A stretch of 52,996 bases of DNA from contig DDVW01000031.1 in the NCBI GenBank assembly GCA_002345545.1, positions 1 through 52,996 on the forward strand, given 5' to 3'. A model generated the notes under the pieces. The model saw only the letters and a program-made list of their open reading frames with translations, was not told the origin of the DNA and did not search any database. Within the stretch, counting starts at the first letter, position 1. Each line of letters starts with the position of its first letter. Source of the DNA: Stenotrophomonas sp. UBA2302 (GTDB taxonomy: Bacteria > Pseudomonadota > Gammaproteobacteria > Xanthomonadales > Xanthomonadaceae). Both the position numbers and the translations under genes were made by a program. Below are positions 36,872-44,918 of the stretch, piece after piece.

Positions 36872-38763
36872 GGGGTGTTCTGATCCTTGTCCGCCTGCTG
36901 GAGCTGTGCGAGAAGTTCCTTCCAGAAGTCCTCTGCAATCCCTGCTTGCTTATCCTGCAAGCTCTCGATCTGCCATTGCAGCTCTTCTTCTTGTTCGAGG
37001 ATTTCGACTGCGGCCTCAGTCAATGGCGCGTTGAGCGCAAAGACCTTGAGCTTGCGCAGCGTGCTGATGGACATCATCGGGATGGTCGCGCCCGTCTTGA
37101 TGCCGTCCAGCACCTGCTGGCCCATCTTCGACCGCAACCACAAGCCCAGGCCACGGAGGTCCACGCCCGGCTTTGCACCCCGCAGGACCACGAACGACTG
37201 CCCGGCAATCCAGCCGCCAGCCCCGGGTGGCGGCACGTTGTCCGGCACGATGCCAATCTTGCCGACGGTGCCTTTCACGACAAGAAGCACATCACGGGGG
37301 CGCAGGAAGATGTCCATTGCATCGCCGGAACGCTTGGCGGCCAATCTCACACTGACGCTCTTTTCGGGCGATCGGATGTAGCCGGCGCTGGGCAGGTCAG
37401 CGGCTCCCACCTCAAGAGCCTCAACTCCTTCTGTCGCGTTCACTCCTCGGTCCCTGTTGGGGATCGGAATGAGGATGCGGACCACCTCCTCGAGTGTTGC
37501 GGTTGGAAGGGTTTCCATCCGCGCCTGCGCTTCGCGCTGCTGCTCTGGAATGACGTAGCGACCGACATCGAGCGTGGCATCGTTGTCGAGAATGGCTTCC
37601 AGGCTGACGACTTGCGTATACGGGCCCTCTTCTTGACGTCCAGCTGCCGCCTGGATGTCAGATTTGACGCGCAACTGCCTGCAGAACTCCACAACGAGGC
37701 CGGTGTTCTGCAGCGAAACCCGCCCCTTGCCCATCGACACACGGAAGTGCGGCAACGATGCATCGACGAATCCAACGCGACGGTAGTGTGCCTGCGTGTT
37801 CAACACCAACATGGATGTTCCCAGCCCGCTGGATTGGAAGATGCCATTGGGCAGCGCAATGACCGCTTCGATCCAGCCTTGCTTCAACAGGTATTCGCGA
37901 ACGTCCCGATCCTTGCCTGAGCTGAAGAGAAAGCCATTAGGTACAACGATGGCGGCAATGCCTCGTGTCTGCGCTGCAATGTGCTGCACCATCAGACCTG
38001 TCACGCTGGCCTTGACCACAGGAAAGCGGCTGTAGATGTCCTGCATCACCACGTCATCGACGCCGCCGGCCATGCCCATCGGTGGAATCGAAAGAGTTGC
38101 GTCAAATCTTTCCAGGTGTCCGCCATGAACTGCTGCAGGCGCACGCAGCGGATCGTTTGGCGCAACGTCTGTAGGCGCTGCACGAAACACGGCCAGCAAT
38201 GCGGCAACTTGGGATCCGAGATGTGCTTCAGCATGGACACGCAAGTCAGGCTGATCCATCAGCACCCCGACAAGCTGGCCGCTAGTCTCCCAAGGCAAGT
38301 AGACCGCGCGCGTAGCCTCACCGACCGCTATGTCTTTCATCAGACGTGCCAGCTCGACGGGCACGTCGAAACCCTCGAAGGTGTCACCGATCAGGTCACC
38401 GGCGACATCGACCGGTGAGAACCTCTCAAATACGCCGCCGTCGACCAGATACTTCACCGTTCTCAGCGCAGCGAAGACCGCATCATTTGCCTGCTCGACG
38501 TATCGAGTGGCATTGAAGAACGCCATTCCGAGCGCGCCGGGTTGCCAGAACAGTTTCTTCAGAACGCTCAACAGTCCCTCGACGCCTCCCTGAGCCAGGG
38601 CGGTATCAATCGTGACACTGGCGTCAAGCCTGCCCTTTGCCGACAGATGTGCCCACGTAAGCAACTGAAACGCCAGCAACTTGGACTCGTCGACGCTGAG
38701 AGAGGTGCTGCGGAAGTGCTCCGCCACCTGGAACAGGACCTGTCCGGCATTGTCCTTGGACAT
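36868..38763 (-). CDS. Degenerate N6-adenine methyltransferase fused to a specificity (TRD) domain
   Basis: This 631-residue protein resembles an HsdM-HsdS fusion. About residues 1-350 follow the N6-methyltransferase plan, including the segment IVVPNGFLFSSGKDRDVREYLLKQGWIEAVIALPNGIF that follows the catalytic motif in HsdM. The two key motifs are changed, though: VYLPWETSGQL (about 154-164) stands where D-P-x-x-G-S-G should be, and S-I-P-P-M-G (225-230) replaces N-P-P-F/Y. It is therefore probably not an active methyltransferase. The C-terminal ~190 residues resemble a target recognition domain with a helical tail (EEELQWQIESLQDKQAG). It is coupled to DUF4258 upstream and hsdM downstream. A GTG two codons earlier is an alternative start. 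Confidence 0.8.
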   Translation of the reverse strand: MSKDNAGQVLFQVAEHFRSTSLSVDESKLLAFQLLTWAHLSAKGRLDASVTIDTALAQGGVEGLLSVLKKLFWQPGALGMAFFNATRYVEQANDAVFAALRTVKYLVDGGVFERFSPVDVAGDLIGDTFEGFDVPVELARLMKDIAVGEATRAVYLPWETSGQLVGVLMDQPDLRVHAEAHLGSQVAALLAVFRAAPTDVAPNDPLRAPAAVHGGHLERFDATLSIPPMGMAGGVDDVVMQDIYSRFPVVKASVTGLMVQHIAAQTRGIAAIVVPNGFLFSSGKDRDVREYLLKQGWIEAVIALPNGIFQSSGLGTSMLVLNTQAHYRRVGFVDASLPHFRVSMGKGRVSLQNTGLVVEFCRQLRVKSDIQAAAGRQEEGPYTQVVSLEAILDNDATLDVGRYVIPEQQREAQARMETLPTATLEEVVRILIPIPNRDRGVNATEGVEALEVGAADLPSAGYIRSPEKSVSVRLAAKRSGDAMDIFLRPRDVLLVVKGTVGKIGIVPDNVPPPGAGGWIAGQSFVVLRGAKPGVDLRGLGLWLRSKMGQQVLDGIKTGATIPMMSISTLRKLKVFALNAPLTEAAVEILEQEEELQWQIESLQDKQAGIAEDFWKELLAQLQQADKDQNTP

Positions 38764-38765
38764 GG

Positions 38766-39011
38766 TCACTGGCTCCTGCCCGCATAGTTGTACGTGGTGA
38801 TCTGGGCATCGCCCTCGGCAACGACCACCAAGCCGCCCTTGTCCACGATCTTCATCAGGGTGCGAAGCGCTTCGCGAAGCTGCTCCGACTTCTTGCGACT
38901 CAGGACCACCTTGCTGCCCTCGTTGTCGCCGTACCCCAAAACCAGATCGATCATCGCCTGGCTGATGCCCCGCTGGCCCATCCGCTGCTGAAAGTGCTTC
39001 GTCTTGTGCAT
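38766..39011 (-). CDS. DUF4258-like small protein
   Basis: This 81-residue protein begins MHKTKHFQQRMGQRGISQAMIDLVLGYGDNEG, the pattern of the DUF4258 family (a basic 'H...RM..RgI....i' start), followed by a strand-rich part. The family is small and of unknown function, with a fold often compared with toxin families. It heads the operon that runs through the degenerate methyltransferase, hsdM and hsdS. A strong GGAGGG site lies seven bases before the ATG at 39011. It may be a regulator or an accessory of the restriction system. Confidence 0.75.
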   Translation of the reverse strand: MHKTKHFQQRMGQRGISQAMIDLVLGYGDNEGSKVVLSRKKSEQLREALRTLMKIVDKGGLVVVAEGDAQITTYNYAGRSQ

Positions 39012-39059
39012 CTGCAGTACCCTCCGCTGTTAAGCGTAGATTGCACTAATGCACGCATC

Positions 39060-39072
39060 AGTTCAATGAACT
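39060..39072. promoter_or_regulatory. Inverted repeat upstream of the restriction operon
   Basis: AGTTCA-A-TGAACT, a palindrome with one central base, lies about 50 bases before the DUF4258 start. A TTGAAC sequence on the minus strand (inside the repeat) could be a -35 box, but the expected -10 is weak. A regulatory site for the DUF4258-hsdMS operon is plausible. Confidence 0.45.
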
Positions 39073-39206
39073 AAATGCAGTAATTGTCTAAGGTTGTCAT
39101 TTATGTTTACTTTTCATTCAGAATCGCACCTGGGCTGGCCTGACCACAGCACTCTATGTAATTGAAAAGAAAGAGAAAATAGGCGCGCATCCGTCTGCTT
39201 TGGCCT

Positions 39207-40658
39207 CTAAGCCCGCGGAAGCGGCCCCATTGCCACTGCCGCCGCAGGCGTGAAGCCCGACGGGGGCAGCGGCAGGACCTCGCATTCCCCAATGGGGGCG
39301 GGCAGTTTCCGGATGACCCGCGCGCGCTCCAGCCGGTCAATGAAGTCGTTGACGGGGCAGTAGAAGTTCGGAATCCGATCATTTTCCTCGTCGGTGAACA
39401 CCCAGTAGGCCAGCTGCCTCTTGGGAAATCCCGCGCGTTGGGCCTCGGCTCGGTTGGCGTACTGGGTGACAAAGAGCCTGTACAGCGCCCGCTCCGGATA
39501 GAAGCTCCTGCGCACCCAGGTGGCAACATCCTTCTGGTTAAAGCGATCACCGGGAGCCCGCTGTGCCACGAAATGATCATGGGCCAGAAGCTGCCATAGA
39601 GCCGGATCAACCCCGAAGATCCAGGCATCTACATGGGTGCGCAGGCAGGCGGAGCGGACCGCCGCCGGAACGGATTCCAGGAGTTCGCCGACCCGCTCTT
39701 CCGCGCTGATCCGATACTCGCGCAGGATCCGGTCGATTCGCTCGGGCGAGGTCAGCTCGAGGAGTTGCTCCAGATCTTCGGCGTGCTTTGCACGCTTCAG
39801 CCGGCGCACATAGGCCTTCCGGCCCGCCTTGTCCTTTGTCTCTTGAGCCTCGCGCTCCTGGCGTGCCTGGGCAGCCTTGATCATGTCGCCCCGTAGTTGG
39901 GCGATCTCACGGTTCCTCGCCGCAACCTGCTCGTCCAGCTCCTGCTTGGAGGCCTGCCACTCCGCAACGGCCTCGGGGCACGAGATCCAGCTGCGATTGG
40001 CAGCGTCATCCAGCACCGCATGCTGGAAGGCCGCCGGGTCGTGGGGAACGTCCCGGTGCAGCTGGGAAAGGTCGACCTCGATCATCCTCCGACCGTGCGC
40101 CTGGACCCGCGCTGCCTTGAGGTCGCCAACGGCATGGGTCACACGGATTTCAATCAGGAGCTCGCCAACCTCATCCCGGGCAACGACGTCGGGCTTGTAG
40201 CTTCCAAACGATCGCTCGATCTCGACATCGCGCAGCTGCGTGCTGTGGGCCGGGTGGTCGACTTGGCGTCCCCAATGGAGCCGCCCCTCGTCGTCACGCG
40301 CATGCGGCGGGTTGGGCATGTCGATCAGGTCACCTAGCCAAGCAGGGATCGTCAGCCGCTGATGGTCGGCGATCAGCTGCTTGGCCCGCTCGTGGATGCC
40401 GGTCTCGCGACCGGTGTGGCAGCCAGTGTCTGTCAGGTGGGCGAAGTGTGGACGCTTGCGCCGGCTCTCCTGGGCCTTGGCGGACAAGGGGGCATGGCAC
40501 CCCGGGCAGATGCAGCCGCAGGCCTTGCCCTTGGGCACCTCGTTCGGTGCCCAGACTCGGCCCTCTTTCAGACCAAATGGGACGCGAAACCCGCCGCGTC
40601 GAGCCAGTGGATTGCCCGACGGATTGCGAAGTGTGAACCGCTCTGGGATGGTGTCCAT
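39207..40658 (-). CDS. CoiA-like nuclease-domain protein
   Basis: This 483-residue protein has an N-terminal zinc-ribbon-like segment (CGCICPGCHAPLSAKAQESRRKRPHFAH, with four cysteines), followed by a nuclease-like region: DVEIERSFGSYKPDVVARDEVGELLIEIRVTHAV. The latter has the D-x-n-(E-x-V/T) order of PD-(D/E)XK folds, as in the CoiA competence family. A helical, charged region follows and then an unknown C-terminal domain with a W-I-F-G-V-D-P-A-L-W motif. CoiA helps recombination of incoming DNA in competent bacteria; this island version could act in element DNA processing. The ATG at 40658 has an AAGGAAAG site; the frame is open further upstream. It is divergent from the next gene. Confidence 0.7.
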   Translation of the reverse strand: MDTIPERFTLRNPSGNPLARRGGFRVPFGLKEGRVWAPNEVPKGKACGCICPGCHAPLSAKAQESRRKRPHFAHLTDTGCHTGRETGIHERAKQLIADHQRLTIPAWLGDLIDMPNPPHARDDEGRLHWGRQVDHPAHSTQLRDVEIERSFGSYKPDVVARDEVGELLIEIRVTHAVGDLKAARVQAHGRRMIEVDLSQLHRDVPHDPAAFQHAVLDDAANRSWISCPEAVAEWQASKQELDEQVAARNREIAQLRGDMIKAAQARQEREAQETKDKAGRKAYVRRLKRAKHAEDLEQLLELTSPERIDRILREYRISAEERVGELLESVPAAVRSACLRTHVDAWIFGVDPALWQLLAHDHFVAQRAPGDRFNQKDVATWVRRSFYPERALYRLFVTQYANRAEAQRAGFPKRQLAYWVFTDEENDRIPNFYCPVNDFIDRLERARVIRKLPAPIGECEVLPLPPSGFTPAAAVAMGPLPRA

Positions 40659-40703
40659 GATGCTTTCCTTGATCGGAGGGAAAGCAAAAATTCGCGGCAA
40701 GCC

Positions 40704-41738
40704 ATGGACGCAAACAGATCCAAACCCGCCCAAACGGGTAATCCACAGGTTGATTCCCTCCAATTGGCGCTTGAGTGGCTGGATCGGGAGGGGGGCCAAC
40801 AGCGCAACGCCCGGATCCTCCGGGAGGTCTTGGACACGACCCTGATCGCCATCTCGCGTGGTGAATCGCCCCCTGAGACGGACACCACGACGCTTCGAGC
40901 GCTCTTTCAGCGACTCGAAGGGGCGGGAGATGGCGCTGCCAAGGTGATTCGTGCAACCGAGCTGGGGAACTGGTGGGACTCGCGGCAGGAGCAGCTCCGA
41001 CAGCGGTGCGCCCTGGCTGGCCGCGCCCTGACCCCCTACCTCGTGGTCAAGAAGGGCGGCGGCCGCGGCCTACCCTCCCGGCTGTCCTTCGAGTTTCGCC
41101 CGACGCTTGAGGCTGAGCCGGAGGAGGACATCGCGACGCCGGAGCTCGATCCGACCTTGGTGCGCTACCAGATGGATCCGGTCAGGCCTGCGTTGTGGCT
41201 CAGACTGGTAGTGGGCAGCCGGCCGTTCCCGGTGCAGTCCTGGCGCGGCTACGTGCTCATCGGCAGCGCCGCCATGAACATGGCGCTGATTGGACTCGCC
41301 TGGTTCTGGCTACTTTCCTCATGGAGCCGCGGCGCCCCTGTCACCACAGCAACACTGGCTCAGCTCGGCTTGACGATGCTGGTGACGGCCGGACTCTGGT
41401 GGTTGTCGCGGCCAGTGTTCCACCTCCCCACCCAGCGGGTAACGATGGCAGGGCCGTCATTCCTGGCGCTGAGTGAGCTCTACGGCCAGCTTCGCACCAT
41501 GCCGGCACCAGGCCGAAAGCTGAAATCCCGAGAGTTCGCCGTGGTGCGCCACTGGGGCACGTGTCCGATCTGCTCTGCCGAGGTGGATCTCGACCATGGA
41601 CGCGCCGCGTTTCCGGATCGGCTGGTTGGCCGTTGCCATGATGCACCGCTGGAACATGTGTTCTCGTTCGACCCCGTGCGCCTGGTGGGTAAGGCGCTGG
41701 TCGAAACAACGCGCGAAGAGACTAGTTCTCCCTCGTAA
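40704..41738 (+). CDS. Hypothetical membrane protein with C-terminal CxxC
   Basis: This 344-residue protein has a soluble helical N-terminal half (residues 1-175), two transmembrane helices (about 190-215 and 225-245), and a soluble C-terminal part. The latter carries CPICSAEVDLDHGRAAFPDRLVGRCHD, which looks like a small zinc-binding motif (two cysteines, a third cysteine and histidines). I do not recognise the family. It diverges from the CoiA-like gene with only about 45 bases between the starts, so the two may share a control region. Convergent terminators lie after its stop. Confidence 0.65.
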   Translation: MDANRSKPAQTGNPQVDSLQLALEWLDREGGQQRNARILREVLDTTLIAISRGESPPETDTTTLRALFQRLEGAGDGAAKVIRATELGNWWDSRQEQLRQRCALAGRALTPYLVVKKGGGRGLPSRLSFEFRPTLEAEPEEDIATPELDPTLVRYQMDPVRPALWLRLVVGSRPFPVQSWRGYVLIGSAAMNMALIGLAWFWLLSSWSRGAPVTTATLAQLGLTMLVTAGLWWLSRPVFHLPTQRVTMAGPSFLALSELYGQLRTMPAPGRKLKSREFAVVRHWGTCPICSAEVDLDHGRAAFPDRLVGRCHDAPLEHVFSFDPVRLVGKALVETTREETSSPS

Positions 41739-41765
41739 GACAAAAAAGAAGACTCGACCACAGCC

Positions 41766-41787
41766 TGCCAGCCCCTATTGGCTGGCA
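41766..41787. terminator. Hairpin between convergent genes
   Basis: An 8-bp stem (TGCCAGCC/GGCTGGCA) with a six-base loop lies 28 bases after the membrane-protein stop and 48 bases past the radC stop. On the minus strand a run of T's occurs about 20 bases further on. It may act on both transcripts. Confidence 0.45.
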
Positions 41788-41834
41788 CGCTAGTCGATCA
41801 GGTTGCGCTCCCCACCGGGCGTCGCGTGTGGCAG

Positions 41835-42338
41835 TCAAAGCCAGCCACGTTCCGCCAGGGTCATCGTCTGCAGTCCACCGACCACAACGTGATCGATCAG
41901 GCGCACATCAGCCAGCGCGAGCGACTGCTTGAGGCGTGTTGTCACGGCGCGATCGGCAGCTGAGGGATGTTCCGATCCAGAAGGGTGATTGTGGGCCACG
42001 ATCACCGCCGCGGCGTTGCAGCGGAGCGCATGGCGGACCACCTCCCGGGGATGGACTTCGGCTCCGTCGATGGTTCCGTGGAACAGTTCCACGTACTCGA
42101 CCAGACGGTTACGGGTGTCCAGGAATGCAGCGGCAAAGACTTCCTGACCCAATCCGCCCAGCTTGTCGCGGAAGAATGCCTTGGCGATCTGGGGAGTCGA
42201 GAACGCAACCCCACGCTGCATCCTCTGACCGATGACGGCGCGTGCCGCCTCAAGAACCTCGTCGGGGCTGGCGGCCTTGTAGGAGCGAGTCCCACTTCGA
42301 ACGTACAGCGGGGGCAGGCCCGCGGGTGGTGACTCCAT
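41835..42338 (-). CDS. radC: RadC-family JAB/MPN-domain protein
   Basis: This 167-residue protein has the RadC/JAMM metal motif: VIVAHNHPSGSEHPSAAD, with the two histidines and aspartate that bind zinc, and a glutamate before it in FHGTIDGAEVHPREV. RadC-like proteins are common in plasmids, prophages and integrative elements; DNA repair and anti-restriction roles have been proposed but no clear activity is established. It lies at the end of a recombination gene cluster. A strong AAAGGAG site precedes the ATG at 42338. Confidence 0.92.
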   Translation of the reverse strand: MESPPAGLPPLYVRSGTRSYKAASPDEVLEAARAVIGQRMQRGVAFSTPQIAKAFFRDKLGGLGQEVFAAAFLDTRNRLVEYVELFHGTIDGAEVHPREVVRHALRCNAAAVIVAHNHPSGSEHPSAADRAVTTRLKQSLALADVRLIDHVVVGGLQTMTLAERGWL

Positions 42339-42382
42339 GTGCTTCTCCTTTATGGGTCTTCATGTCCTGAATAATCGGAAAC

Positions 42383-42410
42383 AGGCAAGGGGCGCATGCG
42401 CCCCTTGCCT
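42383..42410 (-). terminator. Perfect 28-base palindrome in the radC leader
   Basis: The arms begin AGGCAAGGGGCGCA and pair perfectly. The hairpin is 45 bases before the radC ATG. On the minus strand it is followed by TGTTTCCG, a weak T tract. It may end the upstream transcript or form a regulatory leader for radC. Confidence 0.55.
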
Positions 42411-42464
42411 TTCGACGTATCGAGTCTCTAGCTTGCAGGTGAGCCAGACAGCTCCCTGGCCGCC

Positions 42465-42623
42465 CTAGGCGCCGGGGACACCTTCCTGCCCAGCCACCTG
42501 ACCTGGGTCCTCCGGATGCGGTGGTCGCTTGAGGCACTGCATGACCTTGACCTTCTCCATGAAGGTGTTGAGTCCGTAAAGAGCGAAGCCGTACACCACG
42601 GCCCCACCAATTGCCTTCAGCAT
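42465..42623 (-). CDS. Short membrane-anchored hypothetical protein
   Basis: This 52-residue protein begins MLKAIGGAVVYGFALYGLNTFM, one amphipathic or transmembrane helix, followed by a charged stretch (EKVKVMQCLKRPPHPEDP) and a Gly-rich end. A clear AGGAG ribosome-binding site lies ten bases before the ATG. It follows the Gp3-like gene by 24 bases in the same direction, so it is probably cotranscribed. No family is recognised. The good ribosome-binding site and position argue that it is real despite its size. Confidence 0.6.
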   Translation of the reverse strand: MLKAIGGAVVYGFALYGLNTFMEKVKVMQCLKRPPHPEDPGQVAGQEGVPGA

Positions 42624-42647
42624 GGTTTTTCTCCTCTTGGTTGACGA

Positions 42648-43547
42648 TTAGCCGCCCGCGATCCGGGCGACCTTGCTCTCGAGCCTGTCCTGCAAGCTGC
42701 CGCCTGCCGGCCCGCTTGCGACGCCGTTGCCGGCCACGCCCGCCTCGCCGGGATAGAACTCCTCCACCACAGCCGGCACGTCCTCTACCAGGTCCTCGAA
42801 GGCGCCGTTGGCGAAACCGACCCTGGCGGCCTCGTCCAGAGCCGCCTGATCGAAGCCGGCGTCCTTGCGGGCCTGATCGAGCGCCCTCGCCTCCCCGATG
42901 GCCTGCTCCAACGACAGGCCGGACCTGACCACCAGGTCGACGTAGTAGATCGCCGACCTGAAGCTCATCGTGGTGGACTTGCCGCGGAGCTTCAGTTCCA
43001 GCGGCATGCAGGCCAGTCGCCCGCCTGAGACGGCATCGAAGTACGCCAGCCGCGCTGCCAGCGTCCGGATCGTGTTGTAGGACGTGGTGCGCAGCACGAA
43101 GCTACCCAATTCGTCCTCGTCGCCTACCCTGACGTTCAAGCGGGCGTAGGCCTTGCACTCGCCCATCGCGAAAGGACAGCCATCGGGGCCGGGGCAAGCC
43201 TCCGGGGTGATGCCTTCCTTGCCCATTCTCCGGCTGGTCTCCCCGTTGCCGACACAGACCGGCCTGCCGGTCGTCCGGTCGAAGAGCGAGTAGTCAGCAC
43301 GAAGGTTCAGTCCCGGATCGTTGAACAGCAGCCGCACCGGGATTGAGCGCAGTTTGCCTCCGGCCACCTGGCGAAGGGCCTCGTCCAACGGATGCAGCAC
43401 CCAGCCTTCCCGGTTCTGTACCTGACTGGTCAAAGTGAACTGGTCATCCTTCTCCGGCAGACGCTTGCCGTTGCGCTCGACCACGCGGCCGATTGAGATC
43501 CGCCCAACCACGGGCGGGGTGATCGCCAAGCCTTTCAGCATGGTCAT
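42648..43547 (-). CDS. Gp3-like recombination-directionality/metal-binding protein
   Basis: This 299-residue protein has an N-terminal GRISIGRVVERNGKRLPEKDDQFTLTS, which resembles Gp3-like proteins (recombination directionality factors of serine-integrase phages), often annotated simply as hydrolase or metal-binding proteins. The cysteine cluster EACPGPDGCPFAMGEC (three cysteines) suggests a bound zinc or iron-sulfur site. Its start overlaps the YqaJ stop by four bases, so the two are coupled. The presence of a Gp3-like protein would suggest a serine integrase, yet none is in the window. The family call is moderate. Confidence 0.6.
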   Translation of the reverse strand: MTMLKGLAITPPVVGRISIGRVVERNGKRLPEKDDQFTLTSQVQNREGWVLHPLDEALRQVAGGKLRSIPVRLLFNDPGLNLRADYSLFDRTTGRPVCVGNGETSRRMGKEGITPEACPGPDGCPFAMGECKAYARLNVRVGDEDELGSFVLRTTSYNTIRTLAARLAYFDAVSGGRLACMPLELKLRGKSTTMSFRSAIYYVDLVVRSGLSLEQAIGEARALDQARKDAGFDQAALDEAARVGFANGAFEDLVEDVPAVVEEFYPGEAGVAGNGVASGPAGGSLQDRLESKVARIAGG

Positions 43548-44521
43548 GCTCCTTGGGTTTGATGGGGAACGAGCCGGAACCGCCGGGATCCGGGTCTGGC
43601 GACGGTGAACTCAGCCACCAGGTCCGGGTGAGACTCGGTCAACCGCTTGAGATCGACACTCGTGCCGTCCTTGGAACGCCGGTAGGTGATCTCGCCACTC
43701 GGAAAGATCGCCCGAGAGGCCTCACCCATGGACTGCTCCAACTGCTGGCGCATCTGCTCGGCCCGCTTGTCCATCCGGGCGATCTCGTCACGCAGTAGCA
43801 CCAGCCCGTCGAAGGTGGCCGACAGTTCGGAGTCTTCGCTGAAGTCGATGCTGGTGTCGTTGCCGCTGTACAGGCTGCGCAGGGCTCGGGCGGCAGACTC
43901 GCTGCCATCTGCCGGGGGCGGGGTGTCCTCGGTCACGTGCTCCCAGAACCTGGCCTCCAGCACGATCAGGCGCGAGATCACGTCCTCGTCGCGGTCGATC
44001 CGGTGCACCTCCAGCTTCTGGCCACAGAGCAGCACGGCCACGTCTGCGGCCGCCTTGCCGGTGACGGCCATCTGGTGCTGGACCTGGATCTGGACATACT
44101 CGGGCACACCGTCCCGCCACAGTCGTGACCCGAACTCCCCGGCCGTCTTGCACTCCAGGATCTGCACGTCCGGAACGCCAACCAGCTCCCGGTCGACGTT
44201 GGCCAGCATAAAGCTGTAGGTCGGATGCTGAAGCACTGCATTGACCCGGCGGACCTTCCGTCCGGTCTGCTCGGTGTAGGCACCGGCCACAAGTGGCTCA
44301 AGCAGGGTGCCCCAGTACATGGGACTGTCCTGGCCGGGCTCATCATCCCGAATCGTCCGCCCGGTCTTCTCCATCCAGAGCTCAAGCTGGCTCTTGTAAG
44401 GACAGAGCCCTACCGCAGCGGCAGCATCGGAGCTCCCGATGCCGCGATTGCGGACTTCCAACCACTCCTCACGCTCCATCGAGCGCGTGCCGACCAGGCG
44501 AATCGCCGCTGATCTGCTCAT
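43544..44521 (-). CDS. YqaJ-family viral recombinase (exonuclease)
   Basis: This 325-residue protein has the lambda-exonuclease-like YqaJ fold: WLEVRNRGIGSSDAAAAVGLCPYKSQLELWMEKTGR at the N-terminus, GTLLEPLVAGAYTEQTGRKVRRV, then the catalytic LECKTAG and IQVQHQMAVTG motifs. It would resect double-strand ends to allow single-strand annealing recombination of element DNA. No RecT/Bet partner is adjacent. The ATG at 44521 has a strong GGAGG site; the frame is open upstream but a 34-base hairpin lies between. Confidence 0.9.
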   Translation of the reverse strand: MSRSAAIRLVGTRSMEREEWLEVRNRGIGSSDAAAAVGLCPYKSQLELWMEKTGRTIRDDEPGQDSPMYWGTLLEPLVAGAYTEQTGRKVRRVNAVLQHPTYSFMLANVDRELVGVPDVQILECKTAGEFGSRLWRDGVPEYVQIQVQHQMAVTGKAAADVAVLLCGQKLEVHRIDRDEDVISRLIVLEARFWEHVTEDTPPPADGSESAARALRSLYSGNDTSIDFSEDSELSATFDGLVLLRDEIARMDKRAEQMRQQLEQSMGEASRAIFPSGEITYRRSKDGTSVDLKRLTESHPDLVAEFTVARPGSRRFRLVPHQTQGA

Positions 44522-44539
44522 TTCCAATCCTCCAATAGA

Positions 44540-44573
44540 AGAAGCCCGGCCTCCGTGGGGAGGCTGGGCTTCT
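44540..44573 (-). terminator. Strong hairpin in the YqaJ gene leader
   Basis: A 15-bp stem with one mismatch (AGAAGCCCGGCCTCC pairing with GGAGGCTGGGCTTCT) and a four-base loop lies 18 bases before the YqaJ start. On the minus strand it is followed by TCTATT. It could be a terminator for the preceding genes or a leader element. Confidence 0.55.
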
Positions 44574-44597
44574 GGGTTGCTTTTACAGAGACGGAAC

Positions 44598-44915
44598 CTA
44601 CACCGGGGTTGTCGCCATCGCTGAGGCCAGCACTCCGTTGAGGATGCTCTGAGCGCTCTCAGGACCACCTCCGGCCAGGAGGTGCTTGCCGAAGGCCACG
44701 CCGAAGGGCTCGGCCACCTCGTAGCACCAGACACCGGGGAACACCTCACTACATGCGCGCCAGGCCCGAGTCAGAAGCTCAGCGTGATCGATGCATGCCT
44801 GGACGTAGCCCAACTCCCCTTGGAACGGGACCTTCGCGTACGGAGCCCCACTCTTGTCCAGTGCTTGCTTGGCCCCTATGGCGATGTACGCAACGTCGAG
44901 CTGATCGACGTCCAT
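44598..44915 (-). CDS. Hypothetical protein downstream of DUF932 gene
   Basis: This 105-residue protein (MDVDQLDVAYIAIGAKQALDKSGAPYAKVPFQ...) has three to four probable helices and two cysteines, and no family I recognise. Its ATG lies three bases after the DUF932 stop, so it is cotranscribed with it, and it precedes the YqaJ hairpin. It is perhaps an accessory of the recombination module. Confidence 0.6.
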   Translation of the reverse strand: MDVDQLDVAYIAIGAKQALDKSGAPYAKVPFQGELGYVQACIDHAELLTRAWRACSEVFPGVWCYEVAEPFGVAFGKHLLAGGGPESAQSILNGVLASAMATTPV

Positions 44916-44918
44916 CGC

